Below, in pieces: positions 52,060 to 62,189 of a DNA stretch of 64,000 nt (the stretch's first letter is position 1; every line of letters starts with the position of its first letter). The notes beneath the pieces were generated by a model that saw nothing but the letters and a program-made list of their open reading frames with translations, was not told the DNA's origin and did no database searches. Origin of the DNA: an uncultured Pelagibacteraceae bacterium (GTDB lineage: Bacteria; Pseudomonadota; Alphaproteobacteria; Pelagibacterales; Pelagibacteraceae); contig CABXOW010000002.1 in assembly GCA_902513955.1 (NCBI GenBank), positions 1 through 64,000 on the forward strand. Reading direction: 5' to 3'. The translations under genes and the position numbers were made by a program.

Positions 52060-53319
52060 TTAATTGAATGAAATGCTTTCTAAATTGTTCATATAAGGTC
52101 TTAAAACTTTTGGTACAACAATTGAACCATCTTTTTGCTGATAATTTTCTAAAACAGCTATAAGTGTTCTGCCTACCGCAAGTCCACTTCCATTAAGAGT
52201 ACCAACAAAATGAGTTTCTTTATTTTCATTTTTGTATCTGGTTTTCATTCTTTGACCTTGAAAAGTTGAACAAGAAGAACAAGATGAAATTTCACGATAT
52301 TTATTTTCTGAGGGCAACCAAACTTCTATATCATAAGTTTTTTCAGCACTAAAACCCATATCACCAGAACATAAAATAACTTTTCTATATGGCAATTCTA
52401 ATTTGTCTAAAATATCCGTAGCACAGTTAGTCATTCTTTCTAACTCTTCCAAACAATTTTCTTTTTCGACAATACTTACCATTTCAACTTTATAGAACTG
52501 ATGTTGTCTAATCATTCCCTTAGTATCTTTTCCATAACTTCCAGCCTCTTTTCTAAAACAAGGTGTTGATGCAACAAATCTCATAGGTAGATCTTTGCGT
52601 TCAACAATCTTATCTTTAACAATATTTGTTAATATTACTTCAGCTGTTGGTATTAGAAATTTTCTATCTGAACCCTCGTCAAATTTAATTTCGAATTGAT
52701 CGTTTTCAAATTTTGGGAGCTGCCCTGTACCAAACATTGTATTATCAGATGCAATTAATGGTGGTGAAATTTCCTGATATTGATTTTGATTTACATGAAT
52801 ATCCAGCATAAAATTAGATAACGCTCTTTCCAATAAAGCTAATTTATTTTTAACAAAAACAAATCTTGAACCTGTAGTTTTTGTAGCAAGATCAAAATCT
52901 AACATCTTTAAATTTTCACCTAATTCATAGTGAGATTTAGGTTTAAAATCAAAATCAGGAATTTTGCCTGATTTAGAAATTTCAATATTATCATTTTCAT
53001 CTTTACCATTAGGGACATCGTGATGAGGTATGTTTGGAATATTTGATAATATATTCTCTAATTCAATTTTAACTTTTTTTTGACTCTCTGAAATTTTTTC
53101 TAAAGCTAAAGAAATTTCTTTTGATTTTTTAAACATTTTTTCATCTTTAGATTTTGAAATATCTTTTTTTTCTTTTTCTAAAGCTTCTTTTTGTTGAATT
53201 AAATGTCTATTTTGTTCGTCTAATTTTTGTAAATTTACAATATCTAAATTAATAGATCTTTTTTCTAGAGATTTTGCAAAAACAGTGAAGTCTTTTCTTA
53301 TATCTTTTAAATTATGCAT
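52060..53319 (-). CDS. serS: Seryl-tRNA synthetase
   Basis: N-terminal coiled coil; TPCFRKEAGSYGKDTKGMIRQHQFYKVEMV; GSGLAVGRTLIAVLENYQQ. Confidence 0.97.
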   Translation of the reverse strand: MHNLKDIRKDFTVFAKSLEKRSINLDIVNLQKLDEQNRHLIQQKEALEKEKKDISKSKDEKMFKKSKEISLALEKISESQKKVKIELENILSNIPNIPHHDVPNGKDENDNIEISKSGKIPDFDFKPKSHYELGENLKMLDFDLATKTTGSRFVFVKNKLALLERALSNFMLDIHVNQNQYQEISPPLIASDNTMFGTGQLPKFENDQFEIKFDEGSDRKFLIPTAEVILTNIVKDKIVERKDLPMRFVASTPCFRKEAGSYGKDTKGMIRQHQFYKVEMVSIVEKENCLEELERMTNCATDILDKLELPYRKVILCSGDMGFSAEKTYDIEVWLPSENKYREISSCSSCSTFQGQRMKTRYKNENKETHFVGTLNGSGLAVGRTLIAVLENYQQKDGSIVVPKVLRPYMNNLESISFN

Positions 53320-54082
53320 CTGTTTTTTCTAAATTTTTGTTTTCAATAAATTTTACAGAAAATATTGATAATTCATATAAAATTAATAGTGGTATAGCTA
53401 AACCAATTTGAGTTATGGGGTCTGGTGGTGTGAGTAAAGCAGCTGCAGCAAAAATAATTACAACAACATATTTTCGTCTATCTTTTAAAAACTGACTATC
53501 CACAACACCAACTCTTGCTAATAAACTAAGGACGACTGGTAGCTGAAAACTTAATCCAAAAGCAAAAATGAGTTTCATAACAAGAGACAAATACTCGTTA
53601 ACCTTTGCTTCAAGTTGAATTGGTAAGTTTGTTGAAAGACCAGTGCTTTCAAATGACAAGAAAAATTTAATCGCTAGTGGCATAATCAAGTAGTAAACTA
53701 ACATTCCACCAAGAAGAAATAATATGGGAGTTAGGATTAAGTATGGCATTATGGCAATTTTTTCATGTTTATATAAACCAGGGGCTATAAATTTCCATAT
53801 TTGCATAAGAATAAATGGACATGTAACAAAGAAAGCTGTGAAGAATGAAACTTTTAGATAAGTTAAAAAAGTTTCTTGTAATGCTGTAAAAATTAATCTT
53901 CTTTCAAATCCATCATCTTTAACTGCTTTAGCGAACGGATCCACTAAAAAACCATATATATTTTCAGCAAAAAAATAACATCCAATAAAAAATATAAATA
54001 AAAACAAAAAACTATGGATAAGTCTTTTTCTTAATTCGGTTAAATGACTTATAAAGCCGCCTTCATTTTCTTCTTTACTCAT
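53312..54082 (-). CDS. tatC: Sec-independent protein translocase TatC
   Basis: FISHLTELRKRLIHSFLFLF; FGLSFQLPVVLSLLARVGVV; LTPPDPITQIGLAIPLLILYELSI. Confidence 0.96.
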   Translation of the reverse strand: MSKEENEGGFISHLTELRKRLIHSFLFLFIFFIGCYFFAENIYGFLVDPFAKAVKDDGFERRLIFTALQETFLTYLKVSFFTAFFVTCPFILMQIWKFIAPGLYKHEKIAIMPYLILTPILFLLGGMLVYYLIMPLAIKFFLSFESTGLSTNLPIQLEAKVNEYLSLVMKLIFAFGLSFQLPVVLSLLARVGVVDSQFLKDRRKYVVVIIFAAAALLTPPDPITQIGLAIPLLILYELSIFSVKFIENKNLEKTDA

Positions 54083-54290
54083 CTTTTTTATTATCTTTTT
54101 TTATTTCGTTTGTTTTTTCATCATCAATATCAATATTTGAAACTTCACTTTGAATATCCTGTATATATTTTTTGGCCGTACCAATCCAAGAACCAGCTTT
54201 TTTTAACATTATAGGAAAATCTTTAGGTCCAAGTACAACGATAGCAATAGCAACAATAATTAAAATTTCAAACCAACCAATAGTAGGCAT
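54075..54290 (-). CDS. tatB: Twin-arginine translocase subunit TatB
   Basis: IGWFEILIIVAIAIVVLGPKDFPIMLKKAGSWIG. Confidence 0.9.
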   Translation of the reverse strand: MPTIGWFEILIIVAIAIVVLGPKDFPIMLKKAGSWIGTAKKYIQDIQSEVSNIDIDDEKTNEIKKDNKKDE

Positions 54291-54295
54291 GTAAT

Positions 54296-54496
54296 TTAAT
54301 CTTTGTTATTTGAGTCTTTATTTTCGTCAGAAATATTTTTTGGCTCACTATCGTCAGTAACATCTGACGCCATTCCTTTTTTAAAACTTTTAATACCTTT
54401 TGCAACATCGCCCATTAAACTAGATATTTTTCCTCGTCCAAATAATAAGACAACTAATATTACAACAATTGCTATTTGCCAAATTCCTATGCTCAT
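54296..54496 (-). CDS. tatA: Twin-arginine translocase subunit TatA
   Basis: [42 protein letters not shown]. Confidence 0.92.
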   Translation of the reverse strand: MSIGIWQIAIVVILVVLLFGRGKISSLMGDVAKGIKSFKKGMASDVTDDSEPKNISDENKDSNNKD

Positions 54497-54540
54497 TAAA
54501 AACTTATAACCTTTTTATGATTGATTTTAAAGTTACTTTT

Positions 54541-55272
54541 TTAGGAATCTTTTTCTTCTTCATCAAGAGTACTATTTAGCATTTCATCGATATTAGAATA
54601 GATATCCTCTTTTTTTTCATCTTGTTTTTCTTTAAAAAATTTACTTGTACCAAAAATAGCATTATCAACACTATTAGTGTCAATTAAACCTGCGTAACCT
54701 AATTCATCAACTGTTGGAAGGTCTGATAATTTTTGTAAATTAAAATGACTTAAAAATCCATCTGTTGTTAAATATTGAATTGGTTTACCCGGGACATCTT
54801 TACGACCACCTGGTTTAACCCAATCAAGTTCCATTAAAATTTCTAGAGTGTTTGTACCAAATGCTACTCCACGTATTTCTTCAATTTCTGTCCTAGTTAC
54901 AGGTTGGTGATAAACAATAATAGCTAAAGTTTCTATGGCTGCACGAGATAATTTTTTTTCAACAGTTTTTTCTTGAGTCATTAAATTAGACATTTTCGGT
55001 GATGTTCTAAAAGACCATTTATTTTTTATACAGACCAAATTTATACCTCGACTTGAATATTCGAGTTGTAATTTTTCTAACGATTTTGCTACATTTGCCT
55101 TTTTAGAAATTTTGCTATCTATAGTATCTACATCTAAAGGTTCAGCTGCAGCAAAAATTATAGCTTCAATTTCTTTTTCAAGATCAGTAATTTTTGAAGG
55201 AAATTTAACTATGTTATCTTTAGTTATTTTTTTTTTTTTAATCATTAATTTCCTTAACATAAATATCATCAA
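54541..55272 (-). CDS. scpB: Segregation and condensation protein B
   Basis: LEKEIEAIIFAAAEPL; LSRAAIETLAIIVYHQPVTRTEIEEIRGV. Confidence 0.93.
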   Translation of the reverse strand: MMIFMLRKLMIKKKKITKDNIVKFPSKITDLEKEIEAIIFAAAEPLDVDTIDSKISKKANVAKSLEKLQLEYSSRGINLVCIKNKWSFRTSPKMSNLMTQEKTVEKKLSRAAIETLAIIVYHQPVTRTEIEEIRGVAFGTNTLEILMELDWVKPGGRKDVPGKPIQYLTTDGFLSHFNLQKLSDLPTVDELGYAGLIDTNSVDNAIFGTSKFFKEKQDEKKEDIYSNIDEMLNSTLDEEEKDS

Positions 55273-55981
55273 ATAGTTTATCTTGTTTTATTGATAGATT
55301 GCCTTCTTTAACTAATTCTAATGATCCAGAAAAAATTCCTACTTTACCTGTTTTTTTATATTTTGAACTATTTTTAAAGTTACTTGGTATTAGATCATTT
55401 ATATTTTTCCAATCCATCAATTTACCAAGATATTGTTTTATAGTTTTAATACCATCTTCAGTAGTAAATACTGGTAATTTTGGAATACTCATTGTTTGAA
55501 AATCTTTAGTCATCAGTATTGAAGAATAAGATTTCAAAAGTTCAAATAAACTTAAATTATATTCTGAACTATAAATTGATCTTATGTTTCCTTTTATTCC
55601 ACGAGCTCTAATTTCTCTGCCTAATCGATTTCTTTTAAGCATTTGTTCTGAAAGCAATCTAATAAGTTCTAATTTTTTAAGTTGTAATTTTAATTTTTCT
55701 GCAACTTCTTGAACTTTGAATTCTTCTTCTGGATTATCTGGAAGTAATAGTTTTGATTTTAAATAAGCTAACCATGTAGCCATTAATAAATATTCAGATG
55801 CAATTTCTAAATTTAAACTTTTTTCATTAGTAATATAATCGTGAAATTGATCAGCAAGTTTAGTTATTGATATTTGCTCTAAATCTACTTTTTGGGCCTT
55901 AGCTAGATCAAGCAACACATCTAAAGGACCATTATAGTTATTAATATCAACATTAAATAAAAAAGAATCAGACTCAGACAT
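55238..55981 (-). CDS. scpA: Segregation and condensation protein A
   Basis: NYNGPLDVLLDLAKAQKVDLEQISITKLADQFHDYI; EYLLMATWLAYLKSKLLLP. Confidence 0.94.
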   Translation of the reverse strand: MSESDSFLFNVDINNYNGPLDVLLDLAKAQKVDLEQISITKLADQFHDYITNEKSLNLEIASEYLLMATWLAYLKSKLLLPDNPEEEFKVQEVAEKLKLQLKKLELIRLLSEQMLKRNRLGREIRARGIKGNIRSIYSSEYNLSLFELLKSYSSILMTKDFQTMSIPKLPVFTTEDGIKTIKQYLGKLMDWKNINDLIPSNFKNSSKYKKTGKVGIFSGSLELVKEGNLSIKQDKLFDDIYVKEIND

Positions 55982-55990
55982 AATGAAATA

Positions 55991-56941
55991 TTAACTTAAA
56001 ATTTTATAAAATTGTGATGTTTTTTTAATTATAAAGCTACTTATCAAGGGTGAATTTTCAGCTACTATCTTCATTTCATTAAGGTCACTGTTGCAATGAA
56101 GAACTATATTACATCCAGCTTTAAACGATTTAGTAGTATTATCTTTCATAGACTCCTTTAAACTCTTCATTGAAAGATCATCTGAAATTATAATGTTTTT
56201 AAAACCTATTATATTCCTAATATGATTAATGACTTTTTTTGAATGAGTTGCAGTATTTAACTTATCTATATTTTTATAAATAACGTGACCTGTCATTGCA
56301 AAGAAACAGTCTTTTTTTTTAAAAACACTAAAATCATATTTCTTAAGATATTTAAGTGTTTTATTAACTACAGGGGTAAATTTATGACTATCTACTTTTG
56401 CTAAGCCATGACCAGGTATATGTTTTATTACAGTTCCAATCAAATTTTGTTTAAATAATTTTATACATAAATCGCCCATTTTAAATACTGTGTTTACTTT
56501 TTTTGAAAAAGATCGATCTCCAATTATATTACTGGATCCTTTAATTCTCAGATCTAAAACTGGCACAGTATTAATATTTACTCCTATTAATTTTAATAAG
56601 TGAGATGTTTTATCAATAAATAATTTATAAATAATAACTAGTTTCATTTTATCTTTTTCATAAAGATTACCAAAATATTCAGAAGTTAAATTATCGAAAG
56701 AAATAATATTGCTTAATCTATTTACTCTTCCACCTTCTTGATCAATTAATATTGGATAATTTTTATCTTTAAAAATTTTTCTTATGTTGTTTGTTAGATT
56801 TTTTGTTTGTTTGATGGATTTAATATTTCTTAAAAATAATATCACACCCCAGGGTTTATATTTTTTTAAAAATTTTTTTTCATTACTTGATAAATTATAA
56901 GATTTAATGCCAACTATAAAAGCTCTTCTATTTTTAATCAT
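55991..56941 (-). CDS. nagZ: Beta-N-acetylhexosaminidase (glycoside hydrolase family 3)
   Basis: WGVILFLRNIKSIKQ; LIDQEGGRVNRL; IKHIPGHGLAKVDSH; IISDDLSMKSL. Confidence 0.9.
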   Translation of the reverse strand: MIKNRRAFIVGIKSYNLSSNEKKFLKKYKPWGVILFLRNIKSIKQTKNLTNNIRKIFKDKNYPILIDQEGGRVNRLSNIISFDNLTSEYFGNLYEKDKMKLVIIYKLFIDKTSHLLKLIGVNINTVPVLDLRIKGSSNIIGDRSFSKKVNTVFKMGDLCIKLFKQNLIGTVIKHIPGHGLAKVDSHKFTPVVNKTLKYLKKYDFSVFKKKDCFFAMTGHVIYKNIDKLNTATHSKKVINHIRNIIGFKNIIISDDLSMKSLKESMKDNTTKSFKAGCNIVLHCNSDLNEMKIVAENSPLISSFIIKKTSQFYKILS

Positions 56942-57194
56942 TTTCTAAAAGTTTCCAAAAATTAAATTTTTTCTTTTTTTTTTTATCTGTCTGCTTTACA
57001 TATTCAATAATATTTTCTGTATCATTTTTTAATAAAGGTAAATTTTTAGAATAATCTTTAATTTTTTGATCAATATTTTTATAAGATCTATAAGAATTTT
57101 TAATATTTTCATTTGAAAAATAATATCTTCCAGTAAAGAAAAGAAACAGTGTGATTATTAATATAAATATTAAATATTTAATCTCTTTTAACAT
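56934..57194 (-). CDS. Short membrane-anchored protein in the argS-nagZ spacer position
   Basis: 86 aa; single N-terminal TM helix and Lys-rich tail; overlaps nagZ and abuts argS. Confidence 0.65.
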   Translation of the reverse strand: MLKEIKYLIFILIITLFLFFTGRYYFSNENIKNSYRSYKNIDQKIKDYSKNLPLLKNDTENIIEYVKQTDKKKKKKFNFWKLLEND

Positions 57195-58927
57195 TACATC
57201 TTAGATGGTGAAACAACACCCACTATATCCATTCCTGATTTAATAACATTAGCTATCGCTTTTAGAAAAACTAATTTATCTTGAGAAATACTTTTTTGAT
57301 TATTTATAAATCGTTTTTCAGGAAATTGTTTTCCAAGATTCCAATAGGAATGAAATTCTGCTGCAAGTTCATATAAATAAATTGGTATACGATGAGGCTC
57401 AAGTTTTGTGCTAGCTGCATCAATACATTTTGGCCATTCCGATATCTTCTTTAAAATTTTAATTTCATCAACTGAATATTCAAAATTGTAATTGTCTATA
57501 GTAACATCTTTTTCTAAATCTTTATCCAAATGTCTAAATACAGATGAAATTCTAGCATAACAATATTGAACATAATAAAGTGGATTATCTTTAGATTTTT
57601 CTTTAACAGCATCAAAATCGAAATCCAATTCAACATCACTACTTCTATTTAACATAATAAATCTAGTTGCATCTTTACCAACTTCCTCAATTAAATCATC
57701 AACTGTAATATAATCACCTTTTCTTTTAGACATTTTAAATGGCTTCTTATCTTTAATTAATTTTACAAGCTGACTGATTTTACAAATTAATTTATTATTT
57801 GTTCCTGAAAGTGCATCTACAGATGATGAAATTCTTTTTATATAACCAGCATGATCTGCACCAAGTATATTAATTAAAAAATCAAACTTACGATCAATTT
57901 TATTTTTATGATATGCAATATCACTTGCAAAATAAGTCCAACTTCCATCAGATTTTTGCATTGCTCTGTCCTTATCATCACCAAAATCTGTTGATCTAAA
58001 TAACAATTGTTCTCTCTCAACCCAGTCATTTTTATCTTCACCAGCTGGAGCTTTAATTTTACCCTTGTAAACAAAATTATTGTCTTCTAGAAAATTAATA
58101 ACATTTTCTACTTCATTATTTAGAACAATACTTTTTTCACTAACAAAATTATCGTGCTTAATACCAAGACTTTTTAGATTTTTTTTGATTAAAAGTAAGG
58201 CTTGTTCTATCGATAATTCTGTTAATTTTGAACTTATATCATCATAATTATCAAAATTTAAATCAGTATTAGATGAAGTAATATTATTAGCAAAATCAAT
58301 TAGATAATCTCCAGGATAGAGATCTGAATTATTGATTGGAAAAGGTTCTTTATATTTTATTTCACGAATTCTATAAAAAACAGATTTAGTAAAATTAATG
58401 ATCTGATTTCCATAATCATTGACATAATATTCTTTAATAACTTTATGATTGTTAAAGATTAATACATTTGAAATTACATCACCCAATATAGCTCCACGAC
58501 AATGACCAACATGTAAGGGGCCTGTTGGATTTGCTGAAACAAACTCAACTAAATAGTTGAGTTTTTTTTCTTTATCATTTACGCCAAATGTTTTTGAATT
58601 AGAAATAATACTTTCTATAAAATTTGACCAAAAAATTGGTTTAAATTTAATATTGATGAAACCTGGTTTAACAACATCTATAGTTTGAATAAGCGGGTCG
58701 CTATCTTTTAGGAATGAAGATATTTTTTCAGCAAGGTCTAATGGAGATTTCTTATTCAATTTTGAAAGAACCATTCCAACATTAGTTGAAATATCAAAAT
58801 CAAATTTAGATGGAGGTATTTCTGCATTAATTCCATTGAATGTCTCTGGAATAATAAGCTCACCCTTTTTATTTAACTCAACTATTGTTGATTTAATTTT
58901 ATCTAAATATAGTTCAAAAATATTCAT
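57194..58927 (-). CDS. argS: Arginyl-tRNA synthetase
   Basis: VEFVSANPTGPLHVGHCRGAILGDVISNVL; KPFKMSKRKGDYITVDDLIEEVG. Confidence 0.97.
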   Translation of the reverse strand: MNIFELYLDKIKSTIVELNKKGELIIPETFNGINAEIPPSKFDFDISTNVGMVLSKLNKKSPLDLAEKISSFLKDSDPLIQTIDVVKPGFINIKFKPIFWSNFIESIISNSKTFGVNDKEKKLNYLVEFVSANPTGPLHVGHCRGAILGDVISNVLIFNNHKVIKEYYVNDYGNQIINFTKSVFYRIREIKYKEPFPINNSDLYPGDYLIDFANNITSSNTDLNFDNYDDISSKLTELSIEQALLLIKKNLKSLGIKHDNFVSEKSIVLNNEVENVINFLEDNNFVYKGKIKAPAGEDKNDWVEREQLLFRSTDFGDDKDRAMQKSDGSWTYFASDIAYHKNKIDRKFDFLINILGADHAGYIKRISSSVDALSGTNNKLICKISQLVKLIKDKKPFKMSKRKGDYITVDDLIEEVGKDATRFIMLNRSSDVELDFDFDAVKEKSKDNPLYYVQYCYARISSVFRHLDKDLEKDVTIDNYNFEYSVDEIKILKKISEWPKCIDAASTKLEPHRIPIYLYELAAEFHSYWNLGKQFPEKRFINNQKSISQDKLVFLKAIANVIKSGMDIVGVVSPSKM

Positions 58928-60042
58928 TTAAAATTATTATATAGGTTAATAGCATAACGATCTGTCATACCCGAAATAAAATCTGAAATAGCTCTAAATT
59001 TATCTTTAGTCAATTGTTCTTTTGTTAGAAATTTTCTTGGATTTAATTTAATTGCATCAAATAATTTCTTAATAATGACTTTTCCTCTTTGATTCTTTCT
59101 TAACACCAGTTTGTTATCGTACATTTTAGTTCGCAAAAATAATTTAATTTCTATTTCTGAATTTTGAATTTTATCTGAAAAACAAACTATTAATTGATCA
59201 GACTTGGCTATGTCTTTGATTGATTTTATTTTAAGATTTTTTAAGTTTTTTTGTGTATTTGCTAATAGATCTCTAATCATTAAATCAATCGAGTCTCTAA
59301 TAATTTGATATGTTGCAATTTTGTAATTTTTTTTATTAATTTTTTTTTTATATTTAAGATAAATTGATTTAAAAAAATCTATCTCCATAAGCTCTTCTAG
59401 CTTAAACATATTGGCGTTAATTCCATCTTGTATATCATGATTATTATAAGCTATATCATCTGATATTGCTGAAATTTGAGCTTCTAAAGAAGGATATGTT
59501 TTAAAATTAATCTTTCTTTTAAATGTTTTTAGTCCAATTAATTCATTTACTAAATCTGTATCTTCAACAGGTCCATTATGTTTTAAAAGTCCTTCTAAAG
59601 TTTCAATTGATAAATTGAGACCTTTAAATTTAAAATATTTATTCTCCAAAAACATAACAATTCTCAATGTTTGTAAATTATGATCAAAACCACCATAATT
59701 TTCCATACATTCGTCTAGAGCATCTTCACCAGCATGACCAAAAGGAGTGTGTCCTAAATCATGAGCTAGACTTAATGTCTCTGTTAAGTCCTCATTTAAA
59801 TTAAGATATTTAGCTATAGATCGAGCAATTTGAGCGACTTCAATTGAATGAGTAATTCTTGTTCTAAAATGATCTCCCTCAGTATTTACAAAAACTTGTG
59901 TTTTATGTTTTAGCCTTCTAAATGACGCACTATGAATTATTCTATCTCTATCTCTTTGAAAAGGTGATCTGTATTTTGAAGTAACCTCTTTACTTAGCCT
60001 ACCCTTGCTTTTAAATAAGCCTAATTGTGAGTGTTTTTTCAT
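58924..60042 (-). CDS. dgt: dGTP triphosphohydrolase-like HD-domain protein
   Basis: RSPFQRDRDRIIHSASFRRLKHKTQVF; THSIEVAQIARSIA; LAHDLGHTPFGHAGEDAL. Confidence 0.94.
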   Translation of the reverse strand: MKKHSQLGLFKSKGRLSKEVTSKYRSPFQRDRDRIIHSASFRRLKHKTQVFVNTEGDHFRTRITHSIEVAQIARSIAKYLNLNEDLTETLSLAHDLGHTPFGHAGEDALDECMENYGGFDHNLQTLRIVMFLENKYFKFKGLNLSIETLEGLLKHNGPVEDTDLVNELIGLKTFKRKINFKTYPSLEAQISAISDDIAYNNHDIQDGINANMFKLEELMEIDFFKSIYLKYKKKINKKNYKIATYQIIRDSIDLMIRDLLANTQKNLKNLKIKSIKDIAKSDQLIVCFSDKIQNSEIEIKLFLRTKMYDNKLVLRKNQRGKVIIKKLFDAIKLNPRKFLTKEQLTKDKFRAISDFISGMTDRYAINLYNNFK

Positions 60043-60092
60043 CCTTTAATTTAAATAATTAAGTACTATATTAGTAATATCAGTGTTCAGAC

Positions 60093-60410
60093 ATGATTAA
60101 AGAAATTAAATTTACCGATAATGCTTTAAAACAAATACAAAATTTGTTGTCTAAAAAGGACGAAGCTTCTTTTTTTAGAATCGCAATTAAAGGTGGTGGC
60201 TGTTCAGGTTTTCAATATGAATTTTCATTTGAGCAATCAAAAAATGAAGATGATTTAATATTTAAAAATATTTTAATTGACAAAACTTCAGCTGATTTAT
60301 TAAAAGATTCAGAAGTTGATTACGTTTCAGAACTAATGGGAGAATCTTTTAAAATATCCAATCCACAGACTAAATCTTCATGTGGTTGTGGTGTTTCTTT
60401 TTCACTTTAA
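60093..60410 (+). CDS. A-type iron-sulfur cluster insertion protein (ErpA/IscA family)
   Basis: FRIAIKGGGCSGFQYEFSF; NPQTKSSCGCGVSF. Confidence 0.95.
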   Translation: MIKEIKFTDNALKQIQNLLSKKDEASFFRIAIKGGGCSGFQYEFSFEQSKNEDDLIFKNILIDKTSADLLKDSEVDYVSELMGESFKISNPQTKSSCGCGVSFSL

Positions 60411-61186
60411 TGATTGTATCTTCATGGAATGTAAATTCTGTGAGAGCTAGAATTGAAAATATCAAAAGCTATTTACTAAAATACAAGCCTGATGTTTTAA
60501 TGATGCAAGAAATTAAAACTGAAGATGTTAATTTTCCTTATGATGATTTTACTTCAATGGATTATGAAAGTCATGTTTTTGGTCAAAAAAGTTATAATGG
60601 TGTTGCGATTATTTCAAAAACAAAATTAAAAAATGTTAAGACAGATTTAATTAAAGACAAACTAAAGCAATCTAGAATCATTTCTGCTGAAGTTGAGTAT
60701 AAAAAAAAGAATATTCAATTAATAAATGTTTATACTCCAAACGGAAATCCTGTCGATACAGAAAAATATGATTACAAGAAAAATTGGATGGATCAATTAA
60801 TTAAACAACTGAAAATATTATCTAAAAAAAATCAAAACATCATTTTAGCTGGTGACTTCAATGTTATTCCAGCTGCTAAAGATGTGTACAATTTTAAAAG
60901 TTTTGAAGATGATGCTTTATATCGGCTTGAAATTAGAAAAAAGTTTAGAGAAATACTTAATCTTGGCTTTAGTGACGTTTACAGGCATTTTAATGAAGAT
61001 AAAGAAGGTTATACATTTTGGGATTACATGAGAGGTGCCTGGCAAAAAAATAATGGTATGCGTATTGATCACTTCTTAGTTTCAAACTCTATAATTGACG
61101 TTGTTAAAGATATTAATATTAATAAAGATCCTCGTGGAAGAGAAAAACCTTCTGATCATACACCAATTGAAATTAAATTAGCTTAA
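60410..61186 (+). CDS. xthA: Exodeoxyribonuclease III
   Basis: Start ATG at 60410 overlaps the upstream stop (TAATG). SWNVNSVRARIENIKSYL; MQEIKTED; LAGDFNVIPAAKDVY; GMRIDHFLVS; PSDHTPIEI. Confidence 0.95.
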   Translation: MIVSSWNVNSVRARIENIKSYLLKYKPDVLMMQEIKTEDVNFPYDDFTSMDYESHVFGQKSYNGVAIISKTKLKNVKTDLIKDKLKQSRIISAEVEYKKKNIQLINVYTPNGNPVDTEKYDYKKNWMDQLIKQLKILSKKNQNIILAGDFNVIPAAKDVYNFKSFEDDALYRLEIRKKFREILNLGFSDVYRHFNEDKEGYTFWDYMRGAWQKNNGMRIDHFLVSNSIIDVVKDININKDPRGREKPSDHTPIEIKLA

Positions 61187-62176
61187 AGACTTTATTTTAT
61201 TAACCAATTCCTCATTGATATGTCTAGGACCTTTATCTAGTCTATTTTTATGACGTCTTTCACCAGGAAGTCTTACATCGCCCATTGATTTCATTTTTTC
61301 AAAAAATTCATCAGCATGTGTTTGCCAACTAGTTCCAGACGTTTTATCAGGACAAATTGCTAAAATAAACTCACCACCACTTGGTGGGCCACCATCATTA
61401 TTATCTTTAGCAGCTGTCTCGTAGCTAAAATTGTCACCAACTAAAGCTCCAGCCATTAATTCAACCATCATAGCTATAGCAGAGCCTTTATAGCCACCAA
61501 AAGGCAACAATACACCTCCATCAGCTATCTGACTAGGATCTGTTGTTTCTTTACCATCTTTTGTAAGTCCTGTCCCTAAAGGAACTTTATGACCTTCTCT
61601 TTTAGCAACCTGTACTTCACCCATTGCCATTGATGCGGTTGCCATATCATAAACAACTGGAGTTTTTCCTGGACGTGGCCAAGCAAATGAAATTGGGTTT
61701 GTTCCAAATAAAGGCTTGATAGCACCAGCTGGCGCAACGGCCGGTTTGTATGATGTACATGCAAAAGCAACTAACCCATCTTCAGCTAATTTTTCAGTTT
61801 CAGGCCACATAGCAGCCATATGATGAGAATTATTAATAGCTAATACAGCAACACCATTTTCTTTTGCAATCTTACTTAATTCAGGTAAAGCTTTGTTTAA
61901 AACTACTGGCGCTAAACAGTTATTACCTTCAACTTTAATTACAGAAGGTGAAATTTTTTTGATTTCAGGTTTTCCCTTACCATTTATCTTTCCACCATTA
62001 AGACCAGTAACATAAGCTGGTAATCTAAATAAACCATGAGATAAAGAACCATCTCTTTCTGCATTTCTAATTAAATCAGATAAAATAGATGCTGTTTCAT
62101 CATCACAACCATTAGTTAAAAGAGTTCTTTTTGCTAAGTCAAAAATTTCATCTAAAGTTAAGGAAACTGTACTCAT
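61178..62176 (-). CDS. Ldh family (malate/L-lactate/ureidoglycolate) oxidoreductase
   Basis: SHGLFRLPAYV; VLAINNSHHMAAMWPETEKLAEDGLVAFACTSY; FGTNPISFAWPRPGKTPVVYDMATASMAMGEV. Confidence 0.93.
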   Translation of the reverse strand: MSTVSLTLDEIFDLAKRTLLTNGCDDETASILSDLIRNAERDGSLSHGLFRLPAYVTGLNGGKINGKGKPEIKKISPSVIKVEGNNCLAPVVLNKALPELSKIAKENGVAVLAINNSHHMAAMWPETEKLAEDGLVAFACTSYKPAVAPAGAIKPLFGTNPISFAWPRPGKTPVVYDMATASMAMGEVQVAKREGHKVPLGTGLTKDGKETTDPSQIADGGVLLPFGGYKGSAIAMMVELMAGALVGDNFSYETAAKDNNDGGPPSGGEFILAICPDKTSGTSWQTHADEFFEKMKSMGDVRLPGERRHKNRLDKGPRHINEELVNKIKSLS

Positions 62177-62189
62177 TCCTTATTAGATA

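Noticed and set aside
58205-58225. Second partial copy of the recombinase repeat (CTATCGATAATT)
   Set aside because: Lies within argS coding sequence, lacks the opposite arm, and is short enough to be coincidence.
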